Shown here: positions 24,401-36,400 of the stretch, piece after piece
How positions within the stretch are numbered: position 1 is the stretch's first letter
Layout of the letters: each line of letters starts with the position of its first letter
NCBI RefSeq assembly: GCF_030272615.1
Contig: NC_081409.1
Coordinates: 242,975,924 to 243,039,923, forward strand
Direction: 5' to 3'
DNA from: Cryptomeria japonica
Lineage: Eukaryota > Streptophyta > Pinopsida > Cupressales > Cupressaceae
DNA: 64,000 bases
Notes under the pieces: generated by a model
What the model saw: the letters and a program-made list of their open reading frames with translations, nothing else
What the model was told of the DNA's origin: nothing
The model's database searches: none
Made by a program: the position numbers and the translations under genes

Positions 24401-27400
24401 GTTTGAAGATGCTCTGGTTGTTTCTTCTGCTGAAGCATGTTAAGACATCAAGAGATATGAGATTAGAAGCATTCTTGCAGCTTACTCATAGTCTATTCTC
24501 ATAAACATGAAAAATCACAAATTCTAAATACAATATTACTATACTTAAGAACAAATTAAGCATTAGAATGGTAAATATATAGCATGACCAAGAGCCAACA
24601 GATCAAATATACAGTGTGCATGTGGCAAATTTTGGCTGTATGGCTCTCAAGAAAAAAACTCTATCAAAAAATGTGAGAGAATCCAGAAATGTAAACAAAC
24701 TAAACATGACCAATGGATGGCTCTGGAGGGTATGTCATCTAAGGAATCGTGAAATCTACACTTTCAAGGCACTTATTTCAGCAAAGACGAACCCTACTCA
24801 ACTTGAAATCACAAGAGTCAAACATAGGAACTCCTTGGTAAGTAAATGAGTAAGAATCAACTTGCTGTTATGGGAAAAATTATCCAAAGATAAACAAATT
24901 AAAGATTACATGATATTGAAAACCTTACCAATAGTTAATTTTTTGTCCATTCGATAACATATGTATGTGCTTATCTATTCTGAAGTTGACGTTCAGAACG
25001 GAGCTTAGGGTGAAACTGATCTAGCTAGTCTAAACATTTAAAATGGAGGATCCTACTCAAACTTCTTCAAACCCTAGATCTGAAGTGGTAACAGAGGATT
25101 CCAATGTTTTGAAGCAGCTGCAGGCAACAAACAATGATACCATCCATGCTTAATTGATGTTACCTTGGTCTCTGCAAATCTGTGTGCCCCAGATCCTAAT
25201 GCTGTCAGGCTTGCTGCCCCTGTTATGGCCAGTAAAACTGTTAAAGATGCTGCCAAAAAATCTAGAGATGGACAGGGTACACATGAAGTTTATAGTCAGA
25301 ATAGAGAAAAAGCATCCTCTGTTGTGATTCCTAAGCGTACATATGCAGAACAGGTTGAAAATTTATTGAAACAGATGTGAAGGATGCATATGACCCGATG
25401 CACCGGGCATCAACCAGTTCTCACTTTAGGTAGGAAGCATTAACAGAGCAGGACAAATATTCAAAACAAGGTCTGATTTGTAAGTTCACTTCCTATTGGC
25501 CTAGCCTAGTAGATTTGCATACTTGGATCTCAAATAAATAAACCTCTTTTCTTCAGGAATCAATTCAAATCTATCTAAGTGCTCGAGGTTTTTGAGTTTT
25601 ATTATGCAAATCTATGGATGATTGTAATTTCACATTGAGCAAGGATCGTGGTTATGGGACACCCATGTATCGCTGGTTAAGCCTTGGTTTCTGGCATTTA
25701 ACCCTACTGCCAAGACATTTTCTGTGATGCCAATACGGATTCATTTGCCCTATCTTCCTCTACAATTGTGGGTTAAACCCTATTCAAGGAATAAGGAATG
25801 TTTTGGATAGATTTCCATCAATTGATCAGAAACTGATGGTCTTATTCATTCTACAGCAACTTGTATCCAAGTACACAGATTGATATTTTGAAAGGAATGC
25901 CAAATGAAGTCAGGCTTAAGGTTGAGAACATGGTGTGGAAAAAGTTTTGGATTTTAAAACTGTCGCATTTCAATGTCAAAAGTATTTCCAGGTGGGTCAT
26001 ATTGCTGTTAACTGTCGGGCTGCTAAACCTTCCTCCTCAAAAATACCTAATTGGTGGAAAAGAAAATATTTATCTCATTTAGCTGGTAAATGGTAGATTC
26101 CTGAATTGTCTGAGAAATTGAATTGCTCCTCTTCACAATCTTCTCCTAGGGACTGTTAGGAGAGCAATCCAATGAAAAACAAAGCTTGCAATCTTTAGTC
26201 GGTGAAGAAGAAGATTTTTCTGAATGCTAATGCAGAGCTCAAAATTTTCGATAATGCAGGAAATGATAATAACAGTTCAGCACCTGGTAAAAGCATGTCT
26301 TCATATTCTCCTGCTGACAGAACTGCTTCTAGATCCTTCTAGTTTTCAATTCCTCAACTTAAATTTCACTTTTGTTAATCTGTCCTCTTCTAAATCTCCA
26401 ACTGGAGATACTAAATCAGTCGCTCTTTCCTTCCCCATTCCACATCCATTTGGAGTGGATGAAATTTCTTGATAAAATTACATGAATGTAGTACCCTTTC
26501 TGGTTCCCCAATATCCATTTCTGAGTCTCCAATATCCACAGAATATGAGGAAGAGAAAAATGCCATCAGTTGGACTGAATTGCAGAAGAGAAAAGTGACC
26601 CCCAAAAACCAATCTGTGGGTCACATGGTTCACACCACAAAAAGGATTGATCATGCTTTTGTAGGTGTCTTTTTTGCATGTTACAACAGGACTTTAGTTT
26701 ACATATTGCTTGTATATTTTTTTCTTGTTGCTAGCAAGGGCCCCCTTAAACAACCCCATATTTCTAATCAATCACAAAAACGTCAATGTTCAGAACGGTT
26801 GTGGAGTAAAGGATAATAATAGATTTGGCATTCCAAGCTAAGTCACAAGGTTCGAATTCGAATTTGAATTCGACAGCCATGAAATTCGGATGAAATTCGA
26901 CAAGGGAAAGATTCGAAAAAAAACTCAGATAAAATTCACCTTCTCTAATTTTGTTTATTTTTAAATATATGTATACTTTAATAAATTATCAGAATAGCGG
27001 CCCTTGTTGGAGAAAATCCGAGGGTGACCCAGCAGTTGCAGACAGACACCCATGACCCAATAGATACAAAGCATATACAAAGAATACCCACGACCAGCTG
27101 AGTTGTGTTTAGAGGCGGATAGCAGTGCTTTATACAGGAAATTCGATTAAATTCGATTTTTTTTATAGAAGTTTGAAATTCGATTAAATTCGAACCTCAT
27201 CCATGAAAATCGCCGTATCCTGTGACTTAGATTCCAAGTATGACAAGTAGGTCAGTGTTATAAGATATATCATATCTATGTATATTGCATGTAAAATAAA
27301 GAACTGCCACACATATTTCCAAGTTTCATGCATTATCTGCCAAGAGTAGCCATGGTGTCTATTCATAATCAAACACATTTACTGTAGAAATCTCTAACTA

Positions 27401-30400
27401 CACAAAACCCTCTACGTCATGCTACTAATATCAAAATAGACATCAGCCATGTGAAACCTATTTTCCACATAGATGCAGCCCCACAACTCAGCACGTTGTC
27501 TCTGTGCTATGTTCCTAGTCAACAATGGTTCCTAGGTCCATAGTACAATCCATTTACACACAACTGACACAGCATGGTGGAAGTGTAAATGGAATTCAAT
27601 TACCCAAGTTTTAAACAGGTAAAAAATTGTTGAAAACTTGAGTAACCAAAACCAAATATTATATTCATAAAAATACAGAAAAAAAAATTATTTTGTTATT
27701 TCATATCACTATAGTGCATAGAAATTAGAAATAAACATAATACATGAATAAAATTCTACTTGTAAAAACAAGTAATATTAACTCTGACTTCTAAAATTTT
27801 AATGTTGGTCGGTCTGACTTCCAACTTTCTGAGTGGTTGTTCAATTCCATCACAGTGATACTTGTTGGATATTTGTGTCATTGATGTCAAGTTTATTTTA
27901 AGTTTAATTGAGCAGCCTACTTGTCAGCTTGAGCTCCTTGCCTGTCTGGTTGAGCTAGTTGCCTACTAGCTTGAGGTGCCTTTATGTCTTCTTGTGCTGC
28001 CTGTGTGTATGCTTCAGCTGGGTGTGTGTCTGCTTGGCATTTGTCAGCTGCCTGAAAGCTTATTTGTCACTATTGTCAGCTCCAGATCAGACTTCTTTGC
28101 CTAGTCTTGTTGAAGACTTTGTGGGGCCCTGTTTTCATTTGACTCTTGTGAATTTTTTCAGCAGAAGTAAGAATGATTTTATGGAATTGATTTTATAACT
28201 GCTGTTATGAATTAATAATTATTTTCTGGGCACATTTTCTTTGGTGTGTTTTTATTCTTGGGCTCTCTATGATTCATGTTTGAAGGAATTTATTTCTCGG
28301 CAGCAGATATTAACAGAGCAAATTGATAATTCTTTATGCATGTCGCTGTGATATGACATTTTTTCTTTTTGGGCAGAAGTGCGTTAATATTCAAACTGGG
28401 AAGTCGTTTTTTGGAGAATGGACATTTTTTGTTGGCCGAACCTCTTTTAAAAAAAAACAAATTTTGTATCTCTTTTATCATGGGCTTTATCCCAACATGT
28501 GATGCTTGTGTAAAGGGAACAGTTTTCTTAATAAAACCATTCATATCATGGCTGGAGGCAATTTCTAATGGAGCTGTTACTTTTCATTGGAGGACCGTAT
28601 TTGTTGCTGTCTCATTCTTTTATCCTAAGCTGCATGGAATTAATTTTTGGCTACGTGAACTCAGATTTATGTTAGAATAATAATTTCTTATATTGTTAAT
28701 GGTCAACTTAGGTTGTTAGATTTCATTAATGTATCTACAGTATTAGGTAGATAGAGGTAGGTAATATCATTAATTTCTACAGTGTTTTGTATTTCTATAA
28801 ATTGTAATCTTTACCAGTTAATATGAAATAAGATATTTTTACCAATGAATCTGATTTTCACATGGTATCAGAGCTAGGGCATGAAACCTGTTTTTTTTTT
28901 CAGAAAATCTGCACGTTTTTTAACGGCCTAGGGTTTCTACAACTTTGCCTAGGGTTTTAACCCTCTGTTTCAAGACGAAAAAATTTTCGATAGCAGATTC
29001 TTGGTGGGTTTTTTGAAACCTCAACTGGGTCTCCATTAGATTTTTCTGGGTCTGCAGATTTTTTATCGCCTAGGGTTTTGACCCTCTGTTTCAAGGCGAA
29101 AGTTTTTTCCAGTTGTAGAATCGTTGTGGGTTTTTCAAGAGTTCAACTGGGTTGTCGTCGGATTTCTCTAGATGCATCGTTTTTTGTGAATCGTTTTTTG
29201 AGCCCACGGATTTGACCGTTCATTTTCAAAAAAATTATTCTGATTGCAGATTCTTTCTGGGTTTTTTGAAAGGATTTTTGGGTCTTCATCGGATTTTTCT
29301 GGGTCAGTCGAAAATTTTACCTCGAAAACTGTGCTAGGGTTATGAGATTATCTCCTTCGTTTTAAGTCAGAAAAAAAAATTATTTGCAAAATCTTTGTGG
29401 GTTTTTTGAGATCTGAACTGGGTTGTCATCAAATTTTTTTTGGGTCTTCCGAAAAACTTATGCCTCGAAAACTATGCCAAGGTTTCAATTTCTACCTCTA
29501 AATCTCACTTGCAAAATTTGTTTCTAAAAACCCTCTGGTTTTTGCGCATTTGTACCTTCACCAGTTCGACCTTGGGGTATGTGATGGCATCGCTGACGAA
29601 CATTATGCTCGAAAGCAGCCAGAAGTTCAATGGCCGCAACTACAACACCTGGAAGCAGCGTATGTTGATGATTTTTGAGTACCAATGTCTTAATGTAGTT
29701 GTTCTAGGCACATCTCAATGTCCAGACACTGCCAGAAAAGATCAAGACAAATGGGAAGCCGTAATCGGGAAGCCGTCATGCTCATCAAACTCTTTGTTAC
29801 CGATGAGCAGCTACATCAGGTACCGTTCGGCAAAACTGCGAAGGAAATATGGGATCATTTGAAGAGTCTTCATGAATCCTCTAACAAGAGCAGAGCGTTC
29901 TTTCTTGAGAATATGCTCTTCACGATCATGATGGATGAGAAAACATCTCTTCAGGAGGATCTGACAAAGATCAAGGATATTCGCAACCAACTGGAAGCTA
30001 TTGGTCGAAAAAAGGAGGAAGAAGATATGATGGTCATTACTCTGAAGAGTCTCCCACAGTCGTATGAGCATTTCATCGAAACACTCAATATCACTTCCAC
30101 TAACGTCAATTTGAAGTTTTCCGATCTTTGTAACAAGCTTTTACAACAAGATCGATGGCAACAACAGTTTGGAAGCAATACCAGTTCTCCCTCCACCCAG
30201 CAAGCGTTCTCTGCCAAATCTTCCGCTAAGAACAAAGGGAAGGCTCAATCTTCTCAACCGAAAGGCTCTAGTTCTTCTCAGGACAGCAAGAAGAACAACG
30301 TTCAGTGCAATTATTGTCACAAGTTTGGTCACATGAAGGTCGAGTGTCGAATTCAATTGGCTTCTGAACAAAAGAAGTAGGGAGGGTCTCAACAAAAAGC

Positions 30401-33400
30401 AAATGTCGTTGAACAGTATGGCCAAGAGAACAGCAGATCGAGTACACTCTTCTGCCTGGTATATTGATTCAGGAGCTTCGCGGCATTTTACTCATCGTCG
30501 GGATTGGTTCACAAAATTTGAACCATTTACGGATTCAGTAATCTTCGGAGGAGGAGAAGAGTACACAGTTGCTGGTAAGAGCACTGTCTAGATTCACTCA
30601 GGAGGTAGAAATTTAATTTTTCTTGATGTCTACTATGTTCCAGGCATGGAACATAATCTCCTCTCCATCAGTCAAATAATGAGGCATTCTCCTCAATTAG
30701 ATGTCGTCTTCAATTCTTCCATCTGCAACATTGTTGATAAGGAGACTCGTACTACAATCGCTATGGGACTTGAAGATCATTGTTTGTATAGACTTGCTAA
30801 TTCCGGTGATTCTCAAGAACATGCTTTGGTTGCTACGAGTACATCCATCAGAACACTTTGGCATCAGCGTTATGGGCACTTAAACGTGCACTATCTCTCT
30901 CAATTATATCGGGAGGGTTTGGATGCTAGTCTACCTAAGATCCAACCTCAAAATCATGGAGTTTGTGCAACCTGTCAAGCTAGGAAGCAGCACCGGACAC
31001 CATTCTTGGATGGTGATTCTTGGCGAGCCTCCAAGGTCCTTCAATTGGTTCACGCAATGTATGTGGGCCAATGAACACTCCATCTGTTATTGGTTGTAAG
31101 TACTTCTTGTTATTTGTTGACGATTTCAGTCGTAAAATGTGTGTATTTTCTGAAAAATAAATCAGATGTGTTCAGTACATTTCAACAATTTAAGGCCTTA
31201 GTTGAAAAAGAATCTGGTTCTCAGATTGTCACTCTAAGGTCAGATAATGGGGGGGGAGTTTTGTTCCAATGACTTCTCGACATTTTGTGTTGCACATGGC
31301 ATTAAACGCCAACTCACCACACCATACACCCCTCAGCAGAATGGTGTAGTTGAATGTAGAAATCGCACCATTACTGAAATGGCTCGTTCTATGATAGAAC
31401 ATAGAAATGTTCCTAAGAAATACTGGGCTGAAGCAGTTTACACTGCAATCTATCTGCTAAATCGATCACCTACACATGCCGTTAAGAAGATGACTCTTGA
31501 AGAAGCCTGGTTAAGACGCAAGCCTAAAGTAGGCCATTTGAAAGTCTTCGGTTCCATGGCTCATTTATGGATTCCAAATGCTAAACGTGCTAAGTTAGAT
31601 TCAAAGAGCCAAACACTTATGTTTACTGGTTACGGCGACAACCACAAGACCTACAGGTTGATTGATGTAGAGACAGATTGTCTCATTTTCAATCGTGATG
31701 TTGTGGTTGATGAGACTATTGGGCCATTTATGCCTTCTACTACTCCTAGTCCTGCGACTCAATCTGTGAAGACTCCTGATGTTGGTGTTCGTCTTCCTCT
31801 TGGTTCCCATGATGGGAGGGCTTCAGAGCATTCTGACTCTGAAGATGAGGAATCTACTGATCCAGCACCACCTGATTTTCCACAGGATTCGCATCCAGAT
31901 GACTTTGTTCCAAAAACTCCAGGGGATGTTATTCCTCCAATGCTAGATGTTGGTACTTCTACCCTCGGGCCTAAGTGGTGGGCCAAAACTATCAGAGATC
32001 TTCATGATGATGAGCTTATTGAGGGCAGATCCTCTCGCAGAAAGAGAAAGCAACAGAATACAATCAACTTTGCACTTATGGCCAACATTCAAAACATCCA
32101 TGAGCCCAAGACATATTCTGAGGCTAAAGGCATTCCTGAGTGGGAAAAGGCTATGGAGACCAAATACCATAGTCTTCTGAAGAATCACACTTGGCTCCTT
32201 TCTGATTTGCCTCCTGTCAACTGTAAATGGGTTTACAAAGTCAAGTATCATGCAGATGGTACTTTGGATAAGTACAAGCAAGATTGGTTGCTCGAGGTTT
32301 TACACAACGGGAGGGCATTGACTACGAGGAGACTTTTGCTCCTATTGCCAAGATGAGTACCATTCATCTTCTTCTCGCCATTGCAGCTCAGTTTGGATGG
32401 AAACTTCACCAAATGGATGTTAAGAGTGCATTCCTCAACGGTGAGTTGCAGGAAGAAGTTTATATGACTCAACCCCCTGGCTTCAAGGTTCTCGGTAAGG
32501 AACATCAGGTTTGCAGATTGGTAAAAGCCCTCTATGGCCTGAAGCAAGCCCATCGAGCTTGGTACTTCAAGATTGATTAGTATTTGGTTGAACGTGGTTT
32601 TCAACGCAATCCCTCTGACACTAATCTGTACATCAAACTTTCCGGTGATGAGATCCTTTTTCTTCTTGTCTACGTGGATGACTTGATCATTACTGGAAAT
32701 TTAGCACATTTGATTGCCGCAATGAAACAGGATTTGTGCCAAGCTTTTGACATGACAGATTTGGGGCTTCTCCATTATTGCTTAAATGTTGAAGTGTGGC
32801 AAACTGATGACAGTATCTTTATTTCACAGTCCAAGTATGCCCATAGTTTGCTAGATAAGTTTCGAATGCAAGATTGTAAACCTGCTTCCACACCTATGGA
32901 GAAAGAGTTGAAGTTATCAGCCAAGTCTGATTCACCTACAGTAGATGAAACAAAATTCAAACAGCTAGTAGGCAGCCTCATCTATCTCACTGCCACTAGA
33001 CCTGACATCAGTTTCGTTGTCAGCTACATCTCTCGCTTCATGACAGCTCCAAAAGTTGATCATTGGATTGCAGTGAAGCAAGTGTTACAAAATGTGAAAG
33101 GCACTTCAGACTATGGCATTCTCTATACTAGGTGCAACGATCCACAATTGATTGATTATACTATCTCTGATTAGGCAGGATCGATGGATGACAAAAAATC
33201 CACTTTTGGGTACGTATTTAGTTTGGGTGTTGGTGCCGTCACTTGGAGCAGCAAAAAGAAACAGGTCGTGGCTCTTTCCTCGACTCAAGCCGAATATCAA
33301 GGATCAGTCAAAGCCGCATGTGAGGCTGTTTGGCTCCGAAGGATGCTCTCTGACATGCAGATGCCACAGAGAGGTCCTTCTCCCTTGTATACTGATAATC

Positions 33401-36400
33401 AAGGGGTGCTCAAACTGGCCAAAAATACAATCTTCCATGAATGTACCAAGCATGTCAAACTTCATTGTCACTACATCCGCAAGCTGGTAGAAGACCAATC
33501 AGTTCAATTGCAGTATGTTCTGACAACAAATCAGATTGCGGATATTCTCACCAAATCTCTGAGTTCGGATAAATTTGTAAAATTCAGGTGGCAACTTGGT
33601 GTTTTTGATAGATTGACCATTAAGGGAGGGTGTTAGAATAATAATTTCTTATATTGCTAATGGTCAACTTAGGTTGTTAGATTTCATTAATGTATCTACA
33701 ATATTAGGTAGATAGAGGTAAGTAATATCATTAATTTCTACAGTGTTTTATATTTCTATAAATTGTAATCTTTTCCAGTTAATATGAACTAAGATATTTT
33801 TACCAATGAATCTGATTTTCACAATTTAACGGTGGGAATCATCTTTTGAAGTGTCGATATTTATTTTTAAAATACGCCTATCTGTGTGGCGATAGGTAAT
33901 GGCAGTGCAGGAGACATTTTTCTTCACTATGTTCGTGGTTTTGTTTCCGGGGAGGTGTGGTCAAGTCGATTTAAAAAATTTCAGAAGGTTCAAGTGGAGT
34001 TGTTTTTGTTTTCCTTTTAGCACGTTATGCCTGTGGTTCTTCAGCGCCAAGTGTGGAAATTTAAATTTCTGCCAGACTTTGTGGGATGTGGATTTTTATT
34101 GGATGAAATACGTTTTTCAGTTTCTGTGTGGATTTCGGCGAGTTTTTTTTTGAGGTGTTAAAAATGGGTATGGTTTTAATTATTAGAATATTTAATTATA
34201 TTTTAGTCACCTATATTTAGTTCCTTGTTTAATGGTCATTTAGCTTTTTAGTTAATTAGCTTTTAAGCTTTATTTAGCGTTTAGCTTTTTAGTAGTTCAC
34301 TTTAAACGACTTGTTCTTAATTTAGAACGTCGTCTTGTAACCTCTATATATACGTGTGTATATCGTTTAATGTAATCATCCGATTATTGAATCATTCATT
34401 CAATTTATTTTTCATGGTATCAGAGCGGGTCGATGGGATTCTTTAAAGTTTGGCGAATTTTTTAATAAAAATTCATGGCCTTCTTTCTGGAATATTTTCC
34501 AAATTTTTTTTATTGTTTTTTTATTAAAAAACGATTTTGCTTTTTTGAAGGCTTTTTGAGGGTTTCTGGTTCATGGGCGAATTTCTTTGTGATGGGCAGC
34601 AGTTCGTGTTTTTTTTAGCGTTCTGGAGATTTTTGGGCCTGCAACCTGGAATTTTTTTTGCAGATTGAAAATTTTCCTAAGGTTTCTGCAATTTTCGACT
34701 AGGGTTTTGACCCTTCAGCTCAAGTCAAAATTTTATTTTTCTTGCAAATTCTTGGTGGGTTTTTCGAGAGCTCAACTGGGTCGTTGTCAGATTTTGATGG
34801 GTACATCGTTTTCCGTGCCTCAATTTTTGAGCCATCGGATCTGTATTATGATTTTAGATTCTTGGTGGGTTTTTCAAGAGCTTTTCTGGCTTGATCTCAA
34901 ATTTTTTTGATTGCCTCATTTTTCGTGCCTCGAATTTTGTGCCAGCTAATTTGCCTTGGAATTTAAAAACAGTCAACGATTTTTGCTAATTCTATTTTAA
35001 GTTTGCAGAAAATTTTAATTTCTAGGTTTCTTCCAAACCTCGAAATTCGTGCTTTGGAATTTGTGCCAGAATTCTCCTCCAGGGTTTCAGATTTTTTGTC
35101 TAGCTGCTTCTATTCTGATTTTTGAATCAGATTCTTTCGTCTCATGCTTTCACTAGGTTGATTAATGTCATGTTGGAACACAAACAAAAGTTCAACAACT
35201 ATCACAACACCTGGAAACAGTGCATGTTCATGATATCTGAATATCGTTGCCTTGATCATATTGATTTAGGCCAGACCTCGTCTTACAGGTCCTAGGGTTT
35301 TCACGATTTTTTCCTGAAAAATTGTCTGTTGGTTTTTTTATTATTTCCACAAAAAAATCATGGGAGGGTTTTCACGATTTTTTTCCTCAAAAATTGTTCG
35401 CAGGGTTTATAATTTTCCCTTAAAAATTATCTCATCTGTAATCCGCGATATTGGCGTAAGACTTTAGTTATCTGGGTTTTACCATTTTTTTCCACAAAAA
35501 CGATGATTTGTAACCCTCAGATTTCTTGGTTTTTCGATTTTCTCCTCAAAATCATAAATTCTCTTTTTGAGGGTTCCTATTTCAGGGTTTGACAGTTTTT
35601 TCCGCAAAATCGTGCTTTGTTGCAATTAGTTTGGGTCGCACCTGCCAGGGCGAACATTTGCAACCATGGTATCTTGCAGTCAGTTGTGGAGTTGATACTC
35701 TTCTACAAAAAGGTTTGTCGATTTTCCTCAAAATCATGGTTTCAGTTTTCAGTTTGGTTACCCAACGTTAGGTTGGATGGATTTTGGTATTCTTGGTCAT
35801 TAACACTTTTCAAATCCAGGGAGGGTCTCCATTGTAGCAAAGTGTTCTTTTCATTTGTGATCAAAAGCCCTCCAGTGTCTTCTATAGGGTAGTTAGTAGA
35901 TAGAATGACCATTAAGGGAGGGTATTAGAATATTTAATTATATTTTAGTCACCTATATTTAGTTTCTTGTTTAATGGTCATTTAGCTTTTTAGTTAATTA
36001 GCTTTTAAGCTTTATTTAGTGTTTAGCTTTTTAGTAGTTCACTTTAAACGACTTGTTCTTAATTTAGAACGTCGTCTTGTAACCTCTATATATATGTGTG
36101 TATATCGTTCAATGTAATCATCCGATTATTGAATCATTCATTCAATTTATTTTTCAATGCTGTCATGCATATATACACAAAATCTCTTCTGTGCTAAGCT
36201 GAGTTACCGGTACTTCACGTTTTCCCCACGAATTCGGATGCGGTGTGTATCGGATTCGGATTCGCCCTAAAATCCCTGTGGATTCGGACAGGGTACCGAT
36301 TTTTTCCCCCTGAAACGTATCCGATATTTGACTCACGAATCCCGACGCATCCGGTGTAGACGTGGCGATTCCATACGATTTTTTTGACGAATCCGCATCA

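Larger units (their letters stand above)
28670..33823 (+). mobile_element. Complete Ty1/Copia retrotransposon, coding-dead, nested in the solo LTR
   Basis: Length 5,154 bp. The 193-bp LTRs at 28670-28862 and 33631-33823 run from TGTTAG to TTCACA and differ at about six positions (about 3%). The target duplication is ATTTA (28665-28669 and 33824-33828). The primer-binding site TGGTATCAGAGC at 28863 matches initiator Met-tRNA and abuts the LTR. The polypurine tract AAGGGAGGG ends at 33630. Domain order is gag, protease, integrase, reverse transcriptase, RNase H, the Copia order. It is antisense to the host gene. Confidence 0.95.
34181..36156 (+). mobile_element. Internally deleted Copia-type element (non-autonomous, LARD/TRIM-like)
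   Basis: Length 1,976 bp. The 234-bp LTRs at 34181-34414 and 35923-36156 are nearly identical, begin TATTAGAATA and end ATTTTTCA. The primer-binding site TGGTATCAGAGC follows directly at 34415, and the purine tract AAGGGAGGG precedes the 3' LTR. The 1.5-kb interior shares leader phrases with the Copia element at 28670. It keeps a decayed gag start (about 35160-35280: [19 protein letters not shown]); everything else is lost. I find no 5-bp target duplication (TTAAT left, ATGCT right), and the LTR starts TA instead of TG. Confidence 0.85.

Noticed and set aside
24988-26800. Direct repeat GTTCAGAACGG at both ends of the DUF4283 remnant as a target duplication
   Set aside because: The shared word is about 11 bp, but flanks on either side differ and the ends do not coincide with a clear element start or A-tail; it may be chance.
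28369-28680. 103-codon plus-strand frame ending near 28680
   Set aside because: It lies inside the solo LTR and ends just inside the nested Copia LTR, so the frame crosses an insertion boundary and cannot be an ancestral gene.
31943-32281. Minus-strand frame within Copia pol
   Set aside because: Antisense shadow of the integrase-to-reverse transcriptase region, which reads as protein on the plus strand.
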